From Methanosphaera cuniculi (GTDB lineage: Archaea > Methanobacteriota > Methanobacteria > Methanobacteriales > Methanobacteriaceae), in contig NZ_LWMS01000010.1 of the NCBI RefSeq assembly GCF_003149675.1, positions 62,001 to 126,000 on the forward strand: a stretch of 64,000 nt of DNA, written 5' to 3'. This document shows, piece by piece, positions 50,481 through 60,683 of the stretch (its first letter is position 1; each line of letters begins with the position of its first letter). Below the pieces are notes generated by a model that did not search any database, was not told the DNA's origin, and saw only the letters and a list, made by a program, of their open reading frames with translations. The position numbers and the translations under genes were made by a program.

Positions 50481-50731
50481 CCCTCTTAAACTCCCTACTT
50501 TTAAACTTCTATATTTTAAATTTAACTTAAAAACTTTTTATTTTTAAAAAAAGAAATTTAATTAATATTTTATAAATTATATCAAAAAAAAGGATAAAAT
50601 GATTTATAGATGATATTTCTATTTTTTTATTATACTAAGAATCATCCATAATTTTAGGGGTGGTTAAAAAAAAGAATTTTATCTATTTTTTTAATTTTAT
50701 ATATTCTCTCATTTTATGAATTATATTTTTT

Positions 50732-51430
50732 TTAATCTAGACTATAATCATATTTTTCTTCTAGATGTACTTTTTTAATATCATAAATTCCACTATCACA
50801 TTTAAATATTCTCTCAGCTTCATCAATAACAACACGTCTATCATACATAGGACCATCAAGTACTAATGTTTCAGCTTCTCCTCCTTCAAATGCTACGTGT
50901 ATTCCATATTTTTCATTTAGTTTTATTAGTTCATCTAAGGATTCTTTGGTTATTTTTCGTCCTAGCCATTTTTCATCTAGTCCATATGCTGATACTCCTG
51001 TTAGTATTACATCAAATCCTAGGTCAATTATTTCATTCATATATTCTACAGGGTCTCTATGCCATAGTGGTGATATACATTCAAGATCTAATCTGTCACA
51101 TATTGCTTCGATTCTTGATCTTTGATATTCTGATTCTATTGCTCCTGTATATACACATTCAATACCTTTATCTTTAAGTCTTATTAAACTTCCTTCAAGA
51201 TCATCTAGTTCTTCTTCTTTTATTCCATCTGTTGCTATTTCTATTACCGGTAGTTCCATTGCTGCAGCAGTATAGTCTACCATGTCTATTGCTGGTACAT
51301 GAAACATGTAGGATTGATCATTTCGTGATACCATTGTTAGTAGTGCATATATTTCATCATTATTTTTTTGTGCATGATATATTGCCATTGTACTATCTTT
51401 TCCACCAGAATATAGTATTACTGCTTTCAT
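50732..51430 (-). CDS. dph6: diphthine-ammonia ligase family protein
   Basis: A 232-aa PP-loop ATPase: SGGKDSTMA at the N-terminus. The rest carries family landmarks: GAIESEYQRSRIE, SPLWHRDP and HVAFEGGEAETLVLDGP. Dph6 amidates diphthine on elongation factor 2 in archaea and eukaryotes, using ATP and ammonia. Full length for the archaeal single-domain form. AGGGGAT precedes the ATG. Monocistronic. Confidence 0.9.
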   Translation of the reverse strand: MKAVILYSGGKDSTMAIYHAQKNNDEIYALLTMVSRNDQSYMFHVPAIDMVDYTAAAMELPVIEIATDGIKEEELDDLEGSLIRLKDKGIECVYTGAIESEYQRSRIEAICDRLDLECISPLWHRDPVEYMNEIIDLGFDVILTGVSAYGLDEKWLGRKITKESLDELIKLNEKYGIHVAFEGGEAETLVLDGPMYDRRVVIDEAERIFKCDSGIYDIKKVHLEEKYDYSLD

Positions 51431-51775
51431 CTTATATAAATCCCCTTTTATTTGATAAATTATCTTTTTTTAGATAATTTTACTTATATGTTATTTTTAT
51501 AATATTATATTTTATTTTTCTAAAGTATATAATCATAGAATAAAAAGGAGAAAAAAAAGATATATTTTTAAATTTTATATGTAGTATCATATTTTTTTTA
51601 TATACTAAAATAAATAGAATAATTCTTCTTATTAAAAAAAAATAAAGTTAAGTTTTTTGTCTTAAAAAAGTTATATTTGGGTGTTTAATATTTTTTTATA
51701 GTAAAATAAAAAAAAAAGAAATGATAAAAAAAAGATTTTTTTTAAGAAAGTGGATTTTTCTATAATAGAAAAATA
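51431..51775. other. A+T-rich spacer
   Basis: Upstream of dph6 and downstream of the 380-aa membrane protein gene (both minus). Nothing beyond T/A runs is visible. Confidence 0.4.
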
Positions 51776-52918
51776 TTAATCTCGTTTTTTTGGTCTAATT
51801 TTTGGTGCTCTTCTTTGTTGTGGTTGTGATTGTTTTTCCTCTTTCTTATCTTGTTTTTTATCTGACCTGAAACGTGAAAGTCTTCCTTTTTTAGGTTCTT
51901 CATCGTTTTGTGATGATTTTTTAGTTAAATTATCATCTTTTGTTAGTTGTTTGAAGTTCCTATTTGATCCTATATTTTGCTTACTACTATTTTCAAATGA
52001 TTCATCATTAAATATGTCAATTGAGTCATGTTTTGGTGTTTTCTTAGTTTTACTACGTGTTTTTGGCATTGAACGTTGTGTTTTTGGCACTGTTTTTCTT
52101 TTAATTTGATCTTTTGTAGATTCTTTTTTCTCTTTTTTTCTTCGTTTTCTAAATGAGAATATTGAATCTATAAAGAATCCTGCAAGTGCTACAATTACAC
52201 CTAGTACTGCTGATATGATTACAATGTCTGTCTGGTTTGGTGTGTATTTGTTTACTATGTTTACTTGGTCTTCTGTTGGTCCTGATACACTATGAATTAT
52301 TGCTCCACTATCTTGTATTGCATTCATAATTTTTGTCACATTATTTGCTGATACTGTTGCATTTGCATCCATTGCTGTATAACGTAAATGTACATATGTT
52401 ACAGATCCAAATACATCATAGATTCCTGTTAGTACTTCTTGAGGATCTCCATTTTCTTTAATTTTTATAAAGTATGAGTTATTTCCTTGATCTTCTATAT
52501 CTTCAATACTGCTACTACTTGCTTTTATTTTACTAAAGAATGATTCTTGTTGAACTGGCGATTCAAATGGTTCATCAGTTCTTATTTCAATTCCTTGATA
52601 TGTTACCTTTTGAACTCCAGATATTGATGATATGTTTTCGATAAGTTGTGTTACATTTCGATTTGTTGATAATCCCATACTAATTTCATCTGTACCTTCA
52701 ATATTTTCCTCTATTATTGTACGGCTAAAATCTGGTATATCTTCAACTATTGGAGATAGTAGAAATGCTCCTCCTACCGCTCCGACTATTAATCCTAAAA
52801 GTAGGATTGATATCAGATTTTTTTTACCTAGATATGGTGTTAAAAGAGCTGTTGAAAATACAAATATCATAGCAATAATGAATAATATCAACATAATTAT
52901 TATAGTTAATGCATCCAT
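51776..52918 (-). CDS. membrane protein with extracytoplasmic domain and basic tail, unknown
   Basis: 380 aa. Two N-terminal hydrophobic segments (residues about 5-30 and 35-55), an extracytoplasmic domain of about 170 residues with beta-alpha character (SISGVQKVTYQGIEIRT), a third membrane segment (IVIISAVLGVIVALAGFFI, about residue 230) and a 130-residue Lys/Arg/Ser-rich, probably disordered cytoplasmic tail ending RRAPKIRPKKRD. The architecture recalls proteins conserved in Methanobacteriales with no assigned role. A weak ribosome binding site is present. Tail chemistry suggests nucleic-acid or membrane-lipid contact; that is inference. Confidence 0.65.
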   Translation of the reverse strand: MDALTIIIMLILFIIAMIFVFSTALLTPYLGKKNLISILLLGLIVGAVGGAFLLSPIVEDIPDFSRTIIEENIEGTDEISMGLSTNRNVTQLIENISSISGVQKVTYQGIEIRTDEPFESPVQQESFFSKIKASSSSIEDIEDQGNNSYFIKIKENGDPQEVLTGIYDVFGSVTYVHLRYTAMDANATVSANNVTKIMNAIQDSGAIIHSVSGPTEDQVNIVNKYTPNQTDIVIISAVLGVIVALAGFFIDSIFSFRKRRKKEKKESTKDQIKRKTVPKTQRSMPKTRSKTKKTPKHDSIDIFNDESFENSSKQNIGSNRNFKQLTKDDNLTKKSSQNDEEPKKGRLSRFRSDKKQDKKEEKQSQPQQRRAPKIRPKKRD

Positions 52919-53329
52919 ATGTTAATCCACTCTTAAAAAAATATAAATTTAACTAAATATAGAGAAAATAGCCCTTAATCTAATAGTCTTATTAGTTTTT
53001 TCATGGCTGATTTTTTTCTCTCTATTTTTTTCCATATTTATTTTATTTGTTTAAAAAAATGTGTTTTATAATTATTAATTATTTTTATCAAATATCATAT
53101 TAGTATTTTATTATAACATGAAAATTTTTTTTTATCATAAAAATAATAAATTTATGAAAATTATATTAATAGTAGAAAATTATAGTATATATTATAAGAT
53201 ATAAAACGATTTTTTACAATAGACTATAAAAAGAATGAAATTACTAAATCATTTTATAAATAAAATTTAAAAACAATCAAATAAAAAAAAAACTTTTATT
53301 TAAAAAATATAAAACAGAGGTTATTAACA
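52919..53329. other. divergent promoter region
   Basis: Lies between the membrane protein (minus) and the M42 peptidase (plus). TATA-like strings occur around 53260. No ORF or clear repeat. Confidence 0.4.
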
Positions 53330-54361
53330 ATGATGGTAGATTTACTACGTAAATTATCAGAAGCATGCGGAATCTCAGGATACGAAGATGAAGTACGAGA
53401 TATAATCAAAGAAGAACTAGATGGAAATGTAGATTCAATAGAAACCGATATAATGGGAAACCTCATATCAACCCATGAAGGAAAAGAAGGAAAACCAAGC
53501 GTAATGCTAGCATCACACATGGATGAAATTGGACTCATGGTAAGCTACATAGACGATGATGGATTCCTAAGATTTGTAAAAATCGGTGGAATAAACGATC
53601 AAATGCTACTAAATCAAGAAGTATATGTACAAACACCAGATGGTGAAATACCAGGTATCATTGGATCCAAACCACCACACATTACAAGTGCAGCAGAAGC
53701 TAAAAAAATCATATCATACAAAGATATGTTCATAGACATCGGAGCTAACAGCAAAGAACAAGCAGAAGAACTAGTATCAATAGGAGATCCAATAGTATTC
53801 CACACAGACTTTGAAGAATGTCTAAATGACCTTGTAATGGGAAAAGCACTAGATAACCGTGTAGGTTGTGCTGTAATGGTAGAAGTAATGAAACAAACAG
53901 ACTGTGATGCTACAGTATATGGTGTGGGAACTGTACAAGAAGAAGTAGGACTTAAAGGAGCAAAAACTTCAGCATTCAAATTAAACCCAGATATGGCAAT
54001 AGCATTAGATGTAACAATTGCAGGAGACCATCCTGGTGTTAAACCTGAAGATGCACCAGTAAAAGCAGGAGATGGACCTGTAATATCATTTGCTGATGCA
54101 AGTGGACGAGGACTACTAACACATCCAATGATGAAAAAATTACTCGTAGAAGCAGCAGAAGCAGCAGGTGTTGACTACCAAATAGAAGTAGGTGATGGTG
54201 GAACAACTGATGCTACAGCAATACATCTTACACGTGAAGGAATAGCAACAGCAACACTCTCAAGTGGATCAAGATACATCCACACACCAATAAGTGTTGT
54301 AAGTATGAAAGATGTGGAAGATACAGTAAAACTCATACTTGAATTCTTAAAAAGATTATAA
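53330..54361 (+). CDS. M42 family aminopeptidase
   Basis: A 343-aa dinuclear metallo-aminopeptidase (tetrahedral TET type) that trims peptides after proteasomal degradation. Metal and catalytic motifs are in order: [31 protein letters not shown] (catalytic Glu), [12 protein letters not shown] and SRYIHTPIS. Length typical. AGAGGTT lies upstream; the start could be this ATG or the next codon (also ATG). Specificity for acidic, hydrophobic or basic residues cannot be told. Confidence 0.92.
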   Translation: MMVDLLRKLSEACGISGYEDEVRDIIKEELDGNVDSIETDIMGNLISTHEGKEGKPSVMLASHMDEIGLMVSYIDDDGFLRFVKIGGINDQMLLNQEVYVQTPDGEIPGIIGSKPPHITSAAEAKKIISYKDMFIDIGANSKEQAEELVSIGDPIVFHTDFEECLNDLVMGKALDNRVGCAVMVEVMKQTDCDATVYGVGTVQEEVGLKGAKTSAFKLNPDMAIALDVTIAGDHPGVKPEDAPVKAGDGPVISFADASGRGLLTHPMMKKLLVEAAEAAGVDYQIEVGDGGTTDATAIHLTREGIATATLSSGSRYIHTPISVVSMKDVEDTVKLILEFLKRL

Positions 54362-54548
54362 AAAATATAATCAAATCCCCACCAAATCCCCTTTTTTATT
54401 CTTTTTTAAAAAATCAACATCAACTAAACTTATTTTAACTTAATTTCAAATGTTTAATTTTAATATAATTATATAAAACATACTTATTTTAAAATCTAAA
54501 TTATTATATAAAAATTATTATATAATAAACATGAACATATAATATATT

Positions 54549-55070
54549 ATGAAATCTAAAATTATGGATTTATTCATAACTAGTGGAAAAGTTATTACAT
54601 CAGCTGATGAACTATTCTATCTTAAAAATCAAGAGTCAGACAACATGGGAGTAATAATAAGTATTATATTCCCAGCACTTCTAGGAATAATAATAGGACT
54701 TTTAACATTTAATCCTGTTATTGCCATTGGAGCTATAGTATCACTTATTGTAATAACACTATTTTCAAACTTCATAAATACCATTTTCATATACATATTT
54801 ACACATCTTCTAAAAGCAGAAGGTGGATTCTTTAAGACATTTAATATGATATCATATGCAAGTGCACTTGACATATTCATAATAGTAGCATTTGCACTAG
54901 CACAATTTAGAGTAGTCTTTTTATTATTTGTAATACTTGTTGGAATATGGAAAGCAATAATACAAATAGCAGCAGTAAATACAGTATATGATATAGGATA
55001 TGTAAGATCATTCCTATGTTATAGTGGATTTTTAGCAATAATTGCAATAATAATTTTGGGGTTGATCTAG
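54549..55070 (+). CDS. Yip1 domain integral membrane protein
   Basis: A 173-aa protein with five hydrophobic segments and the Yip1-domain layout (ITSADELFYLK at the N-terminus, then GGFFKTFNMISYASAL). Function in archaea is unknown. No ribosome binding site before the ATG, so it may be leaderless. One base separates its stop from the next gene's start, so the two are certainly cotranscribed. Confidence 0.75.
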   Translation: MKSKIMDLFITSGKVITSADELFYLKNQESDNMGVIISIIFPALLGIIIGLLTFNPVIAIGAIVSLIVITLFSNFINTIFIYIFTHLLKAEGGFFKTFNMISYASALDIFIIVAFALAQFRVVFLLFVILVGIWKAIIQIAAVNTVYDIGYVRSFLCYSGFLAIIAIIILGLI

Positions 55071-55071
55071 T

Positions 55072-55839
55072 ATGGATAATAGTAAAAAAGTAGGAATTAT
55101 TATAATCATAGCTATAATCTTATCAATATGCATAAGTGCATATGTAGGATACATAAACAATGAAACTATGGATAATACAACACAAAAATTAAATAAAGAC
55201 ACACTAAATTTAGATGATAACTTCACACCTGAAGTTATAAACATCAACATAAATCAAACTGGAACATACCTAATAAACTTCACAGACTCAGAAGACATAG
55301 CAACAATAACATCACAAAAAACTGATAAAGCTCAATCACTTAATATAACAAATACACAAGATGGTCAAAATCTTAACATAGACATAAATTCAGATACTGA
55401 TGATAATGTTATACTACTAAGTAACAAGTACAAATATAATATAAACTGTAAATCAGTAGTAGGAGGATATGCAGTAGATCTACCAACAAATGCACATGTT
55501 GAAAACCTTACAACTATAGTTGGACTAGGTGGAGTTGCAATTAATCTTAATGGTGGAGTAATAAATAATATACAAAACCAGATAACAATTGGTGGATTAG
55601 CTATAGAAGGAAATGCTACAGGACTTGTTAATGCTAATTCAACAATTGCTGTTGGAGGACTTCAAATAGATGTTAATAATCCATTAAATATTCATTCTGA
55701 TGTACTATTTGGTGGAAGTCAACTTAATAAAACAGAAACTAACAATACAACAGTTGACTTTGTAGATTCAAACTATAATAGTGCTGAAAATCGTATGAAT
55801 GTAAATAGTAATATTCAAATTGGTGGAATTTCAGCATAA
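55072..55839 (+). CDS. single-span extracytoplasmic protein, unknown (Yip1 partner)
   Basis: A 255-aa protein with one N-terminal membrane anchor (residues about 5-25) and an exported, Asn-rich beta-strand domain. The second half has repeated short units (GLGGVAINLNGG, IGGLAIEGNA, VGGLQIDVNN, FGGSQL) that suggest a small beta-helix or the beta-sandwich seen in DUF4097-like proteins. Tightly coupled to the Yip1-type gene. Not recognised as a known family. Confidence 0.65.
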   Translation: MDNSKKVGIIIIIAIILSICISAYVGYINNETMDNTTQKLNKDTLNLDDNFTPEVINININQTGTYLINFTDSEDIATITSQKTDKAQSLNITNTQDGQNLNIDINSDTDDNVILLSNKYKYNINCKSVVGGYAVDLPTNAHVENLTTIVGLGGVAINLNGGVINNIQNQITIGGLAIEGNATGLVNANSTIAVGGLQIDVNNPLNIHSDVLFGGSQLNKTETNNTTVDFVDSNYNSAENRMNVNSNIQIGGISA

Positions 55840-56120
55840 AAAAAATATAACACCATATAACCTCCCCTTATATTCTTTTTTATAATTAAATGACTTTTTT
55901 TTAAGCATATCTACATTTTTTATATATATATTCTTTAAGTTTTTATGAAAAAAATATTATCTACTTTTATATACTTTTAAAACTAAAAGTTAATAATATA
56001 TTAGATATTCAATTTTTTGGATAAAGTATTTAAGATAACTTTAATTCTTTATTTTAAAGTTGATTATCATATAAAAACTATAAAAAAAACAAATTGAAGA
56101 TAAGAGGAGAGATCGATATC

Positions 56121-56969
56121 GTGGATATAATTAATTATATTACACGCCAGTCTCATAAGCCTCTGATTGTAATTCCAGTAATACTAATGGTATTATCACT
56201 ACTATATCTTGGAGTTTTCGGATTAAATGAAGGGATAGATCTTAAGGGTGGTACCATGGTAACATTGGATGTTAATCCTTCTACAACATCAAATCAAATA
56301 ACTGATAATATAGAAAAAACACTCGGAGTATCTGATGTTAAAACCTCAATTGATGGATCAACAGCAACTGTTGAAATACCAGTTGATATTAACCAGGTAA
56401 CCTTTGAGCAGAAGTTTTCAAATCAGTATAACATTTTAAGTTTTAAAAGTGTAGGAGCACTTCTAACGGATGCTTCTATTACACAGATTATTTATGCATT
56501 AGTATTTGCATTTGTATTTATGGCAGCTACAGTATTCTTTGTATTTAGAGATATTGTACCATCAGCTGCTATTATACTATCTGCTATTTGTAACCTATCT
56601 ATTGCAGTAGGAGGTATGTCATTATTTGGTATACCATTATCTGTTGCTAGTGTAGGTGCACTTTTAATGCTTATAGGGTATGGAGTAGATACAGATATTC
56701 TTCTAACAACACGACTTCTTAAAAGAAAAGAAGGATCACTTGATGATCGTGCAGAAAATGCATGTAGAACAGGTCTTACAATGACAATAACAGCTCTATC
56801 TGCTATGGTTGTATTATTCCTTGTTGTTATAATATTTATACCAGCAGCATCTGTACTTGAAGAAATATCTGCAGTATTAATCATGGGATTACTCTCAGAT
56901 TTACTATCCACATGGCTTATGAACTTAGGTATACTAAAATGGCACGCAGAAAGAGGTGGTAAACATTAA
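56121..56969 (+). CDS. secF: protein-export membrane protein SecF
   Basis: A 282-aa SecF with six membrane segments and an extracytoplasmic loop; with SecD it drives late steps of Sec-dependent export. Landmarks are [16 protein letters not shown] near residue 43 and [13 protein letters not shown] with [13 protein letters not shown] in the membrane part. I start at GTG 56121 because GGAGAG lies nine bases before it; an in-frame TTG at 56094 would put that site inside the gene. The archaeal order secF-secD is kept, with a 14-base overlap. Confidence 0.92.
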   Translation: MDIINYITRQSHKPLIVIPVILMVLSLLYLGVFGLNEGIDLKGGTMVTLDVNPSTTSNQITDNIEKTLGVSDVKTSIDGSTATVEIPVDINQVTFEQKFSNQYNILSFKSVGALLTDASITQIIYALVFAFVFMAATVFFVFRDIVPSAAIILSAICNLSIAVGGMSLFGIPLSVASVGALLMLIGYGVDTDILLTTRLLKRKEGSLDDRAENACRTGLTMTITALSAMVVLFLVVIIFIPAASVLEEISAVLIMGLLSDLLSTWLMNLGILKWHAERGGKH

Positions 56970-58302
56970 TCAAGCCACTAAACAATTTCTAAAAAAACCT
57001 AGAACCATACTAATGGCAGTATTACTTATTATAAGTATTGTTTCTGTCGGAGTATTTGGTCTTCAGGAAGGACTTGACCTTGCTGGTGGATCAATGATAC
57101 AATTACACCTTGATGAACCAGTAGATCAAGATACAATGTCAACCGTTACATCAGTACTTGATAAAAGGCTTAATGCTTTTGGTATTAGTGATGTAAAAGT
57201 AAGACAAAGTGGAGATCAAGATGTTATCGTTGAAATAGCCGGGGTTAAGCCCGAGCAGGTGCAAAATATTATAAGTACGCCAGGTAAATTTGAAGCAAAA
57301 ATAAATGGAGAAACAGCACTTACAGGTTCTGATATTCAAACTGTATCAGCAGCAGAAGTAACAGGTAACCGTTGGTCTGTACCATTTAGTGTAAATACAG
57401 CAGCAGCAAATAAATTTGCACAAGTAGCACAAGGACAAGCTGGTGCAACAGTAGATATGTACCTTGATGATAAACTTATATCATCACCACAACTTGATGC
57501 TGGACTTGCAAATGGAGTAGGATCAACAGATATAGAAGTATCTGGAGGAGAACAATCCAAACAAGCAGCAGAAGAAAAAGCTACTGAAATTCACACAGTA
57601 CTTGAATCAGGTGCACTTCCTGTAAAACTACATATTTCAGGAGTAAACAGTGTATCAGCAGAATTAGGTGCTGAATTTGAATCAGGAGTTCTTATTGCTG
57701 GTTTCCTCGCACTTCTTGCTATTGTAGCTGTAATTGCTATCAAATATAAATCTCCATCTCTTGTAATACCAATTATCGTAACAAGCGTATCAGAAGTTAT
57801 ACTTATACTTGGATTTGCATCACTTACACATTGGAACTTGGATCTTGCAGCAATTGCAGGTATTATTGCGGCGATTGGTACAGGAGTAGACGACCAAATT
57901 GTTATGACAGATGAGGTTCTTGCACGTCGTGATAGAAGTGATCGTAAAAATATTGTTAAATCAAGAATTAAACGAGCATTCTTTATTGTGTATGCATCTG
58001 CAGGAACACTTATAGCAGCTATGCTTCCACTTGCATATATTGGATTTTCAAGAGGTGCAACTGGAATTGGTATGCTCACAGGTTTTGCTGTAACAACAGT
58101 AGTTGGAGCTCTTGCAGGTATCTTTATTACAAGACCAGTATTTGCTGATTATATGGAAACATTCCTTATTAAATCACCAAAACAGACACTTAGTGCTTCT
58201 GGTACTGGAAATGTTAAAGATCAAGAACCTAAAAAGAACAAGAAAAAAGGACGTAAAACATTACAAAGAGAAGCAGAAGAAGCTAAAAAGAAAAGATTCT
58301 AA
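56956..58302 (+). CDS. secD: protein-export membrane protein SecD
   Basis: A 448-aa SecD: N-terminal membrane segment, large extracytoplasmic region ([16 protein letters not shown], then the P1-like domain [15 protein letters not shown]) and five further membrane segments with [14 protein letters not shown] Lys-rich cytoplasmic end follows. The start is unclear: the GTG used here overlaps AGAGGTG inside secF, while a Shine-Dalgarno reading would point to an AUU codon at 56965. Archaeal SecDF has no partner ATPase SecA; energy coupling is unknown. Confidence 0.92.
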   Translation: MVNINQATKQFLKKPRTILMAVLLIISIVSVGVFGLQEGLDLAGGSMIQLHLDEPVDQDTMSTVTSVLDKRLNAFGISDVKVRQSGDQDVIVEIAGVKPEQVQNIISTPGKFEAKINGETALTGSDIQTVSAAEVTGNRWSVPFSVNTAAANKFAQVAQGQAGATVDMYLDDKLISSPQLDAGLANGVGSTDIEVSGGEQSKQAAEEKATEIHTVLESGALPVKLHISGVNSVSAELGAEFESGVLIAGFLALLAIVAVIAIKYKSPSLVIPIIVTSVSEVILILGFASLTHWNLDLAAIAGIIAAIGTGVDDQIVMTDEVLARRDRSDRKNIVKSRIKRAFFIVYASAGTLIAAMLPLAYIGFSRGATGIGMLTGFAVTTVVGALAGIFITRPVFADYMETFLIKSPKQTLSASGTGNVKDQEPKKNKKKGRKTLQREAEEAKKKRF

Positions 58303-58531
58303 AAAGATAACTTTTTTTTAGTAATATTTTTTAACTTCTTAATTTTTTATTTTTTTTTAACCACCATTATCTTTATTTTAAAATAAAATTTTAACCATTC
58401 ACATATATTTCTTTAAATATAATTCAACACTCTTTTTATTTGAAATTTTAATTTTCCATAAAAAAAAAACAATTTTTTTTAGTTATTCTCTAAAATTCTA
58501 AATATGAGAAATTAACATATATCTATATTAT

Positions 58532-59275
58532 ATGTTAAATAAAGATCATCCAAGATATAAATCATTACTTTATCGTGAAAAAATAGTAAAAGCACATGAT
58601 GCTGGCATTCTTGCAGATTCAGGTATGATAGCACATGGACGAGGCGAAACATTTGATTATCTAATAGGTGAAAAAACAACACCTAATGCTAAAAATACAA
58701 TAGATATAGCAGCATGTTATTTTCTAGTAGCTGAAAATCCTGTAATATCAGTAAATGGAAATACAACAGCATTAGTAGCTGATGAAATTGCAGAACTTTC
58801 AAAACTTCTTAATATACCTATTGAAATAAATTTATATTATCGTACAGATGAACGTGTCTTGAATATATCACGTGTATATGAAGATCTTGGTATTACAAAT
58901 CTTCTTGGTACAAATGATGATGAATTTATTGATACACCAGATTTAAATGGTCCAAGATCACCTGTTAGTATTGATGGAATAAACAAAGCTGATCTTATAT
59001 TCATACCATTAGAAGATGGAGATAGAGCAGAAAAACTCACAATTAACAACAATAAAAATACCATATGTGTTGATTTAAATCCACTTTCACGTACTGCTCA
59101 AACATCTACTGTATCAATTGTAGATAATATTGTACGTGTAATACCAGAACTTATTGATTCAATAAAAAAACATCAAAACATGTCTAAAGATGAGTTAAAT
59201 GATAAGATTAAATCATTTAGTAATGAGGAGAATCTTTCAAATTCTATAAATGATATCATTAAAAGATTTAAGTAA
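58532..59275 (+). CDS. 4-phosphopantoate-beta-alanine ligase (phosphopantothenate synthetase)
   Basis: A 247-aa archaeal enzyme that joins 4-phosphopantoate and beta-alanine using ATP, replacing bacterial PanC/PanK order in coenzyme A synthesis. The family pattern is visible: HPRYKSLLYREKIV, ADSGMIAHGRGETFDYL, NPVISVNGNTTAL and CVDLNPLSRTAQTS. No Shine-Dalgarno; a leaderless start is likely. The UPF0200 kinase-like gene downstream may belong to the same nucleotide/CoA theme. Confidence 0.92.
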   Translation: MLNKDHPRYKSLLYREKIVKAHDAGILADSGMIAHGRGETFDYLIGEKTTPNAKNTIDIAACYFLVAENPVISVNGNTTALVADEIAELSKLLNIPIEINLYYRTDERVLNISRVYEDLGITNLLGTNDDEFIDTPDLNGPRSPVSIDGINKADLIFIPLEDGDRAEKLTINNNKNTICVDLNPLSRTAQTSTVSIVDNIVRVIPELIDSIKKHQNMSKDELNDKIKSFSNEENLSNSINDIIKRFK

Positions 59276-59302
59276 AAAAAAGATTAAAAGTAATTAATAT
59301 CA

Positions 59303-59340
59303 AAACATAGAAAAAACTTTATCTTACTTTTTCTATGTTT
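59303..59340 (+). terminator. hairpin after the phosphopantothenate synthetase gene
   Basis: A perfect 13-bp stem (AAACATAGAAAAA with TTTTTCTATGTTT) and a 12-base loop, 28 bases beyond the stop codon. It likely ends or stabilises that transcript. Confidence 0.55.
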
Positions 59341-59444
59341 AAAAAAAAAATCAAATAAGTATCCTTTAAAAAAATTCTCACAATCCACCTTTTTATAAGG
59401 ATGGAAAAAAAAATAATATAGTATTAATTGGAGTGTTAAATTAA

Positions 59445-60182
59445 TTGAAAGTATATGGAGTAACAGGTCTGCCAGGTTCAGGAAAGAGTATAATATCACG
59501 AATTGCCAAAAAAGAAAATATTCATACAATAAGTATGGGTGATGTAATACGAAAGGAAGCTGAATTAAATAATTGTTCAACAGCACAAGCGGCTGTGAAT
59601 CTTAGAAAAAAATATGGAAATAATGTTGTAGCAGACAGGTGTGTTAAACATATACAAAACCATGCAAAAAATCATAGGTTTAAAAAGAAAACACAAGTAA
59701 AAAAGATCCATAATAAAAATAAAAACAAAGCTCCCAGAAAATACAAAAAAATAGAACAAGACGTATACATCATCGAAGGAATAAGAAGTCCATATGAAGT
59801 AAAATACTTCAAAAAATTCTTCAAAAACTTCAAAGTAATAGCAATACACTCAAATCCAGAATCACGATTTAACAGACTAAAAAGAAGAAAAAGAAGCGAT
59901 GATTCAACAGATTTCAAAAAATTCCAAGAAAGAGATAGACGAGAACTAAAATTTGGAATAGGAAATGTAATATCCTTAGCAGATTACATGCTAATAAATG
60001 AAGGACCAATACAAATATTTAAAAATAACGTACGAGCACTGATCACAAATGAAATCAAGCCTAAAAAACATAAAAGTAGAAATAAAAACAAAATTAAACA
60101 AAACAGAAAGTTTAAAAAAGGTAGAAAACAGTATCAAAAATATGATCCCAGAAAGCATCATTCTAAGACAAACAGAAGATGA
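59445..60182 (+). CDS. UPF0200 family nucleoside/dephospho-CoA kinase-like protein with basic extension
   Basis: A 245-aa P-loop protein: GLPGSGKSIISR (Walker A), then SMGDVIRKEAE and IIEGIRSPYEVKYF, and RRRKRSDDSTDFKKF in the lid region. Typical members have about 180-190 aa. This one carries a Lys/Asn-rich insertion of about 30 residues (residues about 70-105) and a C-terminal extension of about 45 basic residues that overlaps the next gene in another frame. TTG start with GGAGTG nine bases upstream. The reaction is not certain; related proteins are nucleotide or dephospho-CoA kinases. Confidence 0.82.
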   Translation: MKVYGVTGLPGSGKSIISRIAKKENIHTISMGDVIRKEAELNNCSTAQAAVNLRKKYGNNVVADRCVKHIQNHAKNHRFKKKTQVKKIHNKNKNKAPRKYKKIEQDVYIIEGIRSPYEVKYFKKFFKNFKVIAIHSNPESRFNRLKRRKRSDDSTDFKKFQERDRRELKFGIGNVISLADYMLINEGPIQIFKNNVRALITNEIKPKKHKSRNKNKIKQNRKFKKGRKQYQKYDPRKHHSKTNRR

Positions 60183-60453
60183 CTACCTAATAGCAGAAGG
60201 AGACATAGAACTTCTTGAAACAATACGTGATATAATCAAAATTACAAACTCACAAAAACTTGCAAAAAACATAATGAACACAACAAAAACTGATGAAACT
60301 GTAAGTTTTTACATAAATAAACAAGCAGCATACAACCATAAGTTCAACATACTTGATGAATCACTCTCAGCACTAGGTGACATTGAAGTTATAGCAAAAA
60401 CACATAATAATCCAGATGATATAATTGAATGGTTAACAACAGATGATGATTAA
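60049..60453 (+). CDS. UPF0201 family RNA-binding-like protein
   Basis: A 134-aa archaeal UPF0201 protein (DUF54 RNA-binding-type fold), thought to associate with RNA processing. The pattern runs from KVEIKTKLNKTESL to SALGDIEVIAKT. The first 134 bases also encode the C-terminal end of the upstream UPF0200 protein in another frame. The N-terminal part here fits the family, so this frame is clearly genuine. No convincing ribosome binding site is present before the ATG, suggesting coupling to upstream translation. Confidence 0.8.
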   Translation: MKSSLKNIKVEIKTKLNKTESLKKVENSIKNMIPESIILRQTEDDYLIAEGDIELLETIRDIIKITNSQKLAKNIMNTTKTDETVSFYINKQAAYNHKFNILDESLSALGDIEVIAKTHNNPDDIIEWLTTDDD

Positions 60454-60683
60454 CTTATTTAATTATCATAACCACCTAATTCTTTTTAAAATAATACTAA
60501 ATCATTAAAACTTTTAATTATTATAAATACTACTTTTAATAGATAATAAAACTAGTAAAAAAAAGATATTAAAAAAAAACTAGTAAAAACTAAAAAATAT
60601 TTTTTTTAAATATAAAACTCATTATAATAATAGGAAAACTAAAATTTAATAACAAAAAAAATAGAAAAGGGGATTTTTTTATC

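Noticed and set aside
57230-57290. Locally G+C-rich stretch in secD
   Set aside because: Coding sequence with Ala/Gly/Pro codons in a conserved segment; no sign of an insertion.
59284-59586. 100-codon minus-strand ORF
   Set aside because: Antisense to the hairpin and the start of the UPF0200 gene; Leu/Phe-rich shadow.
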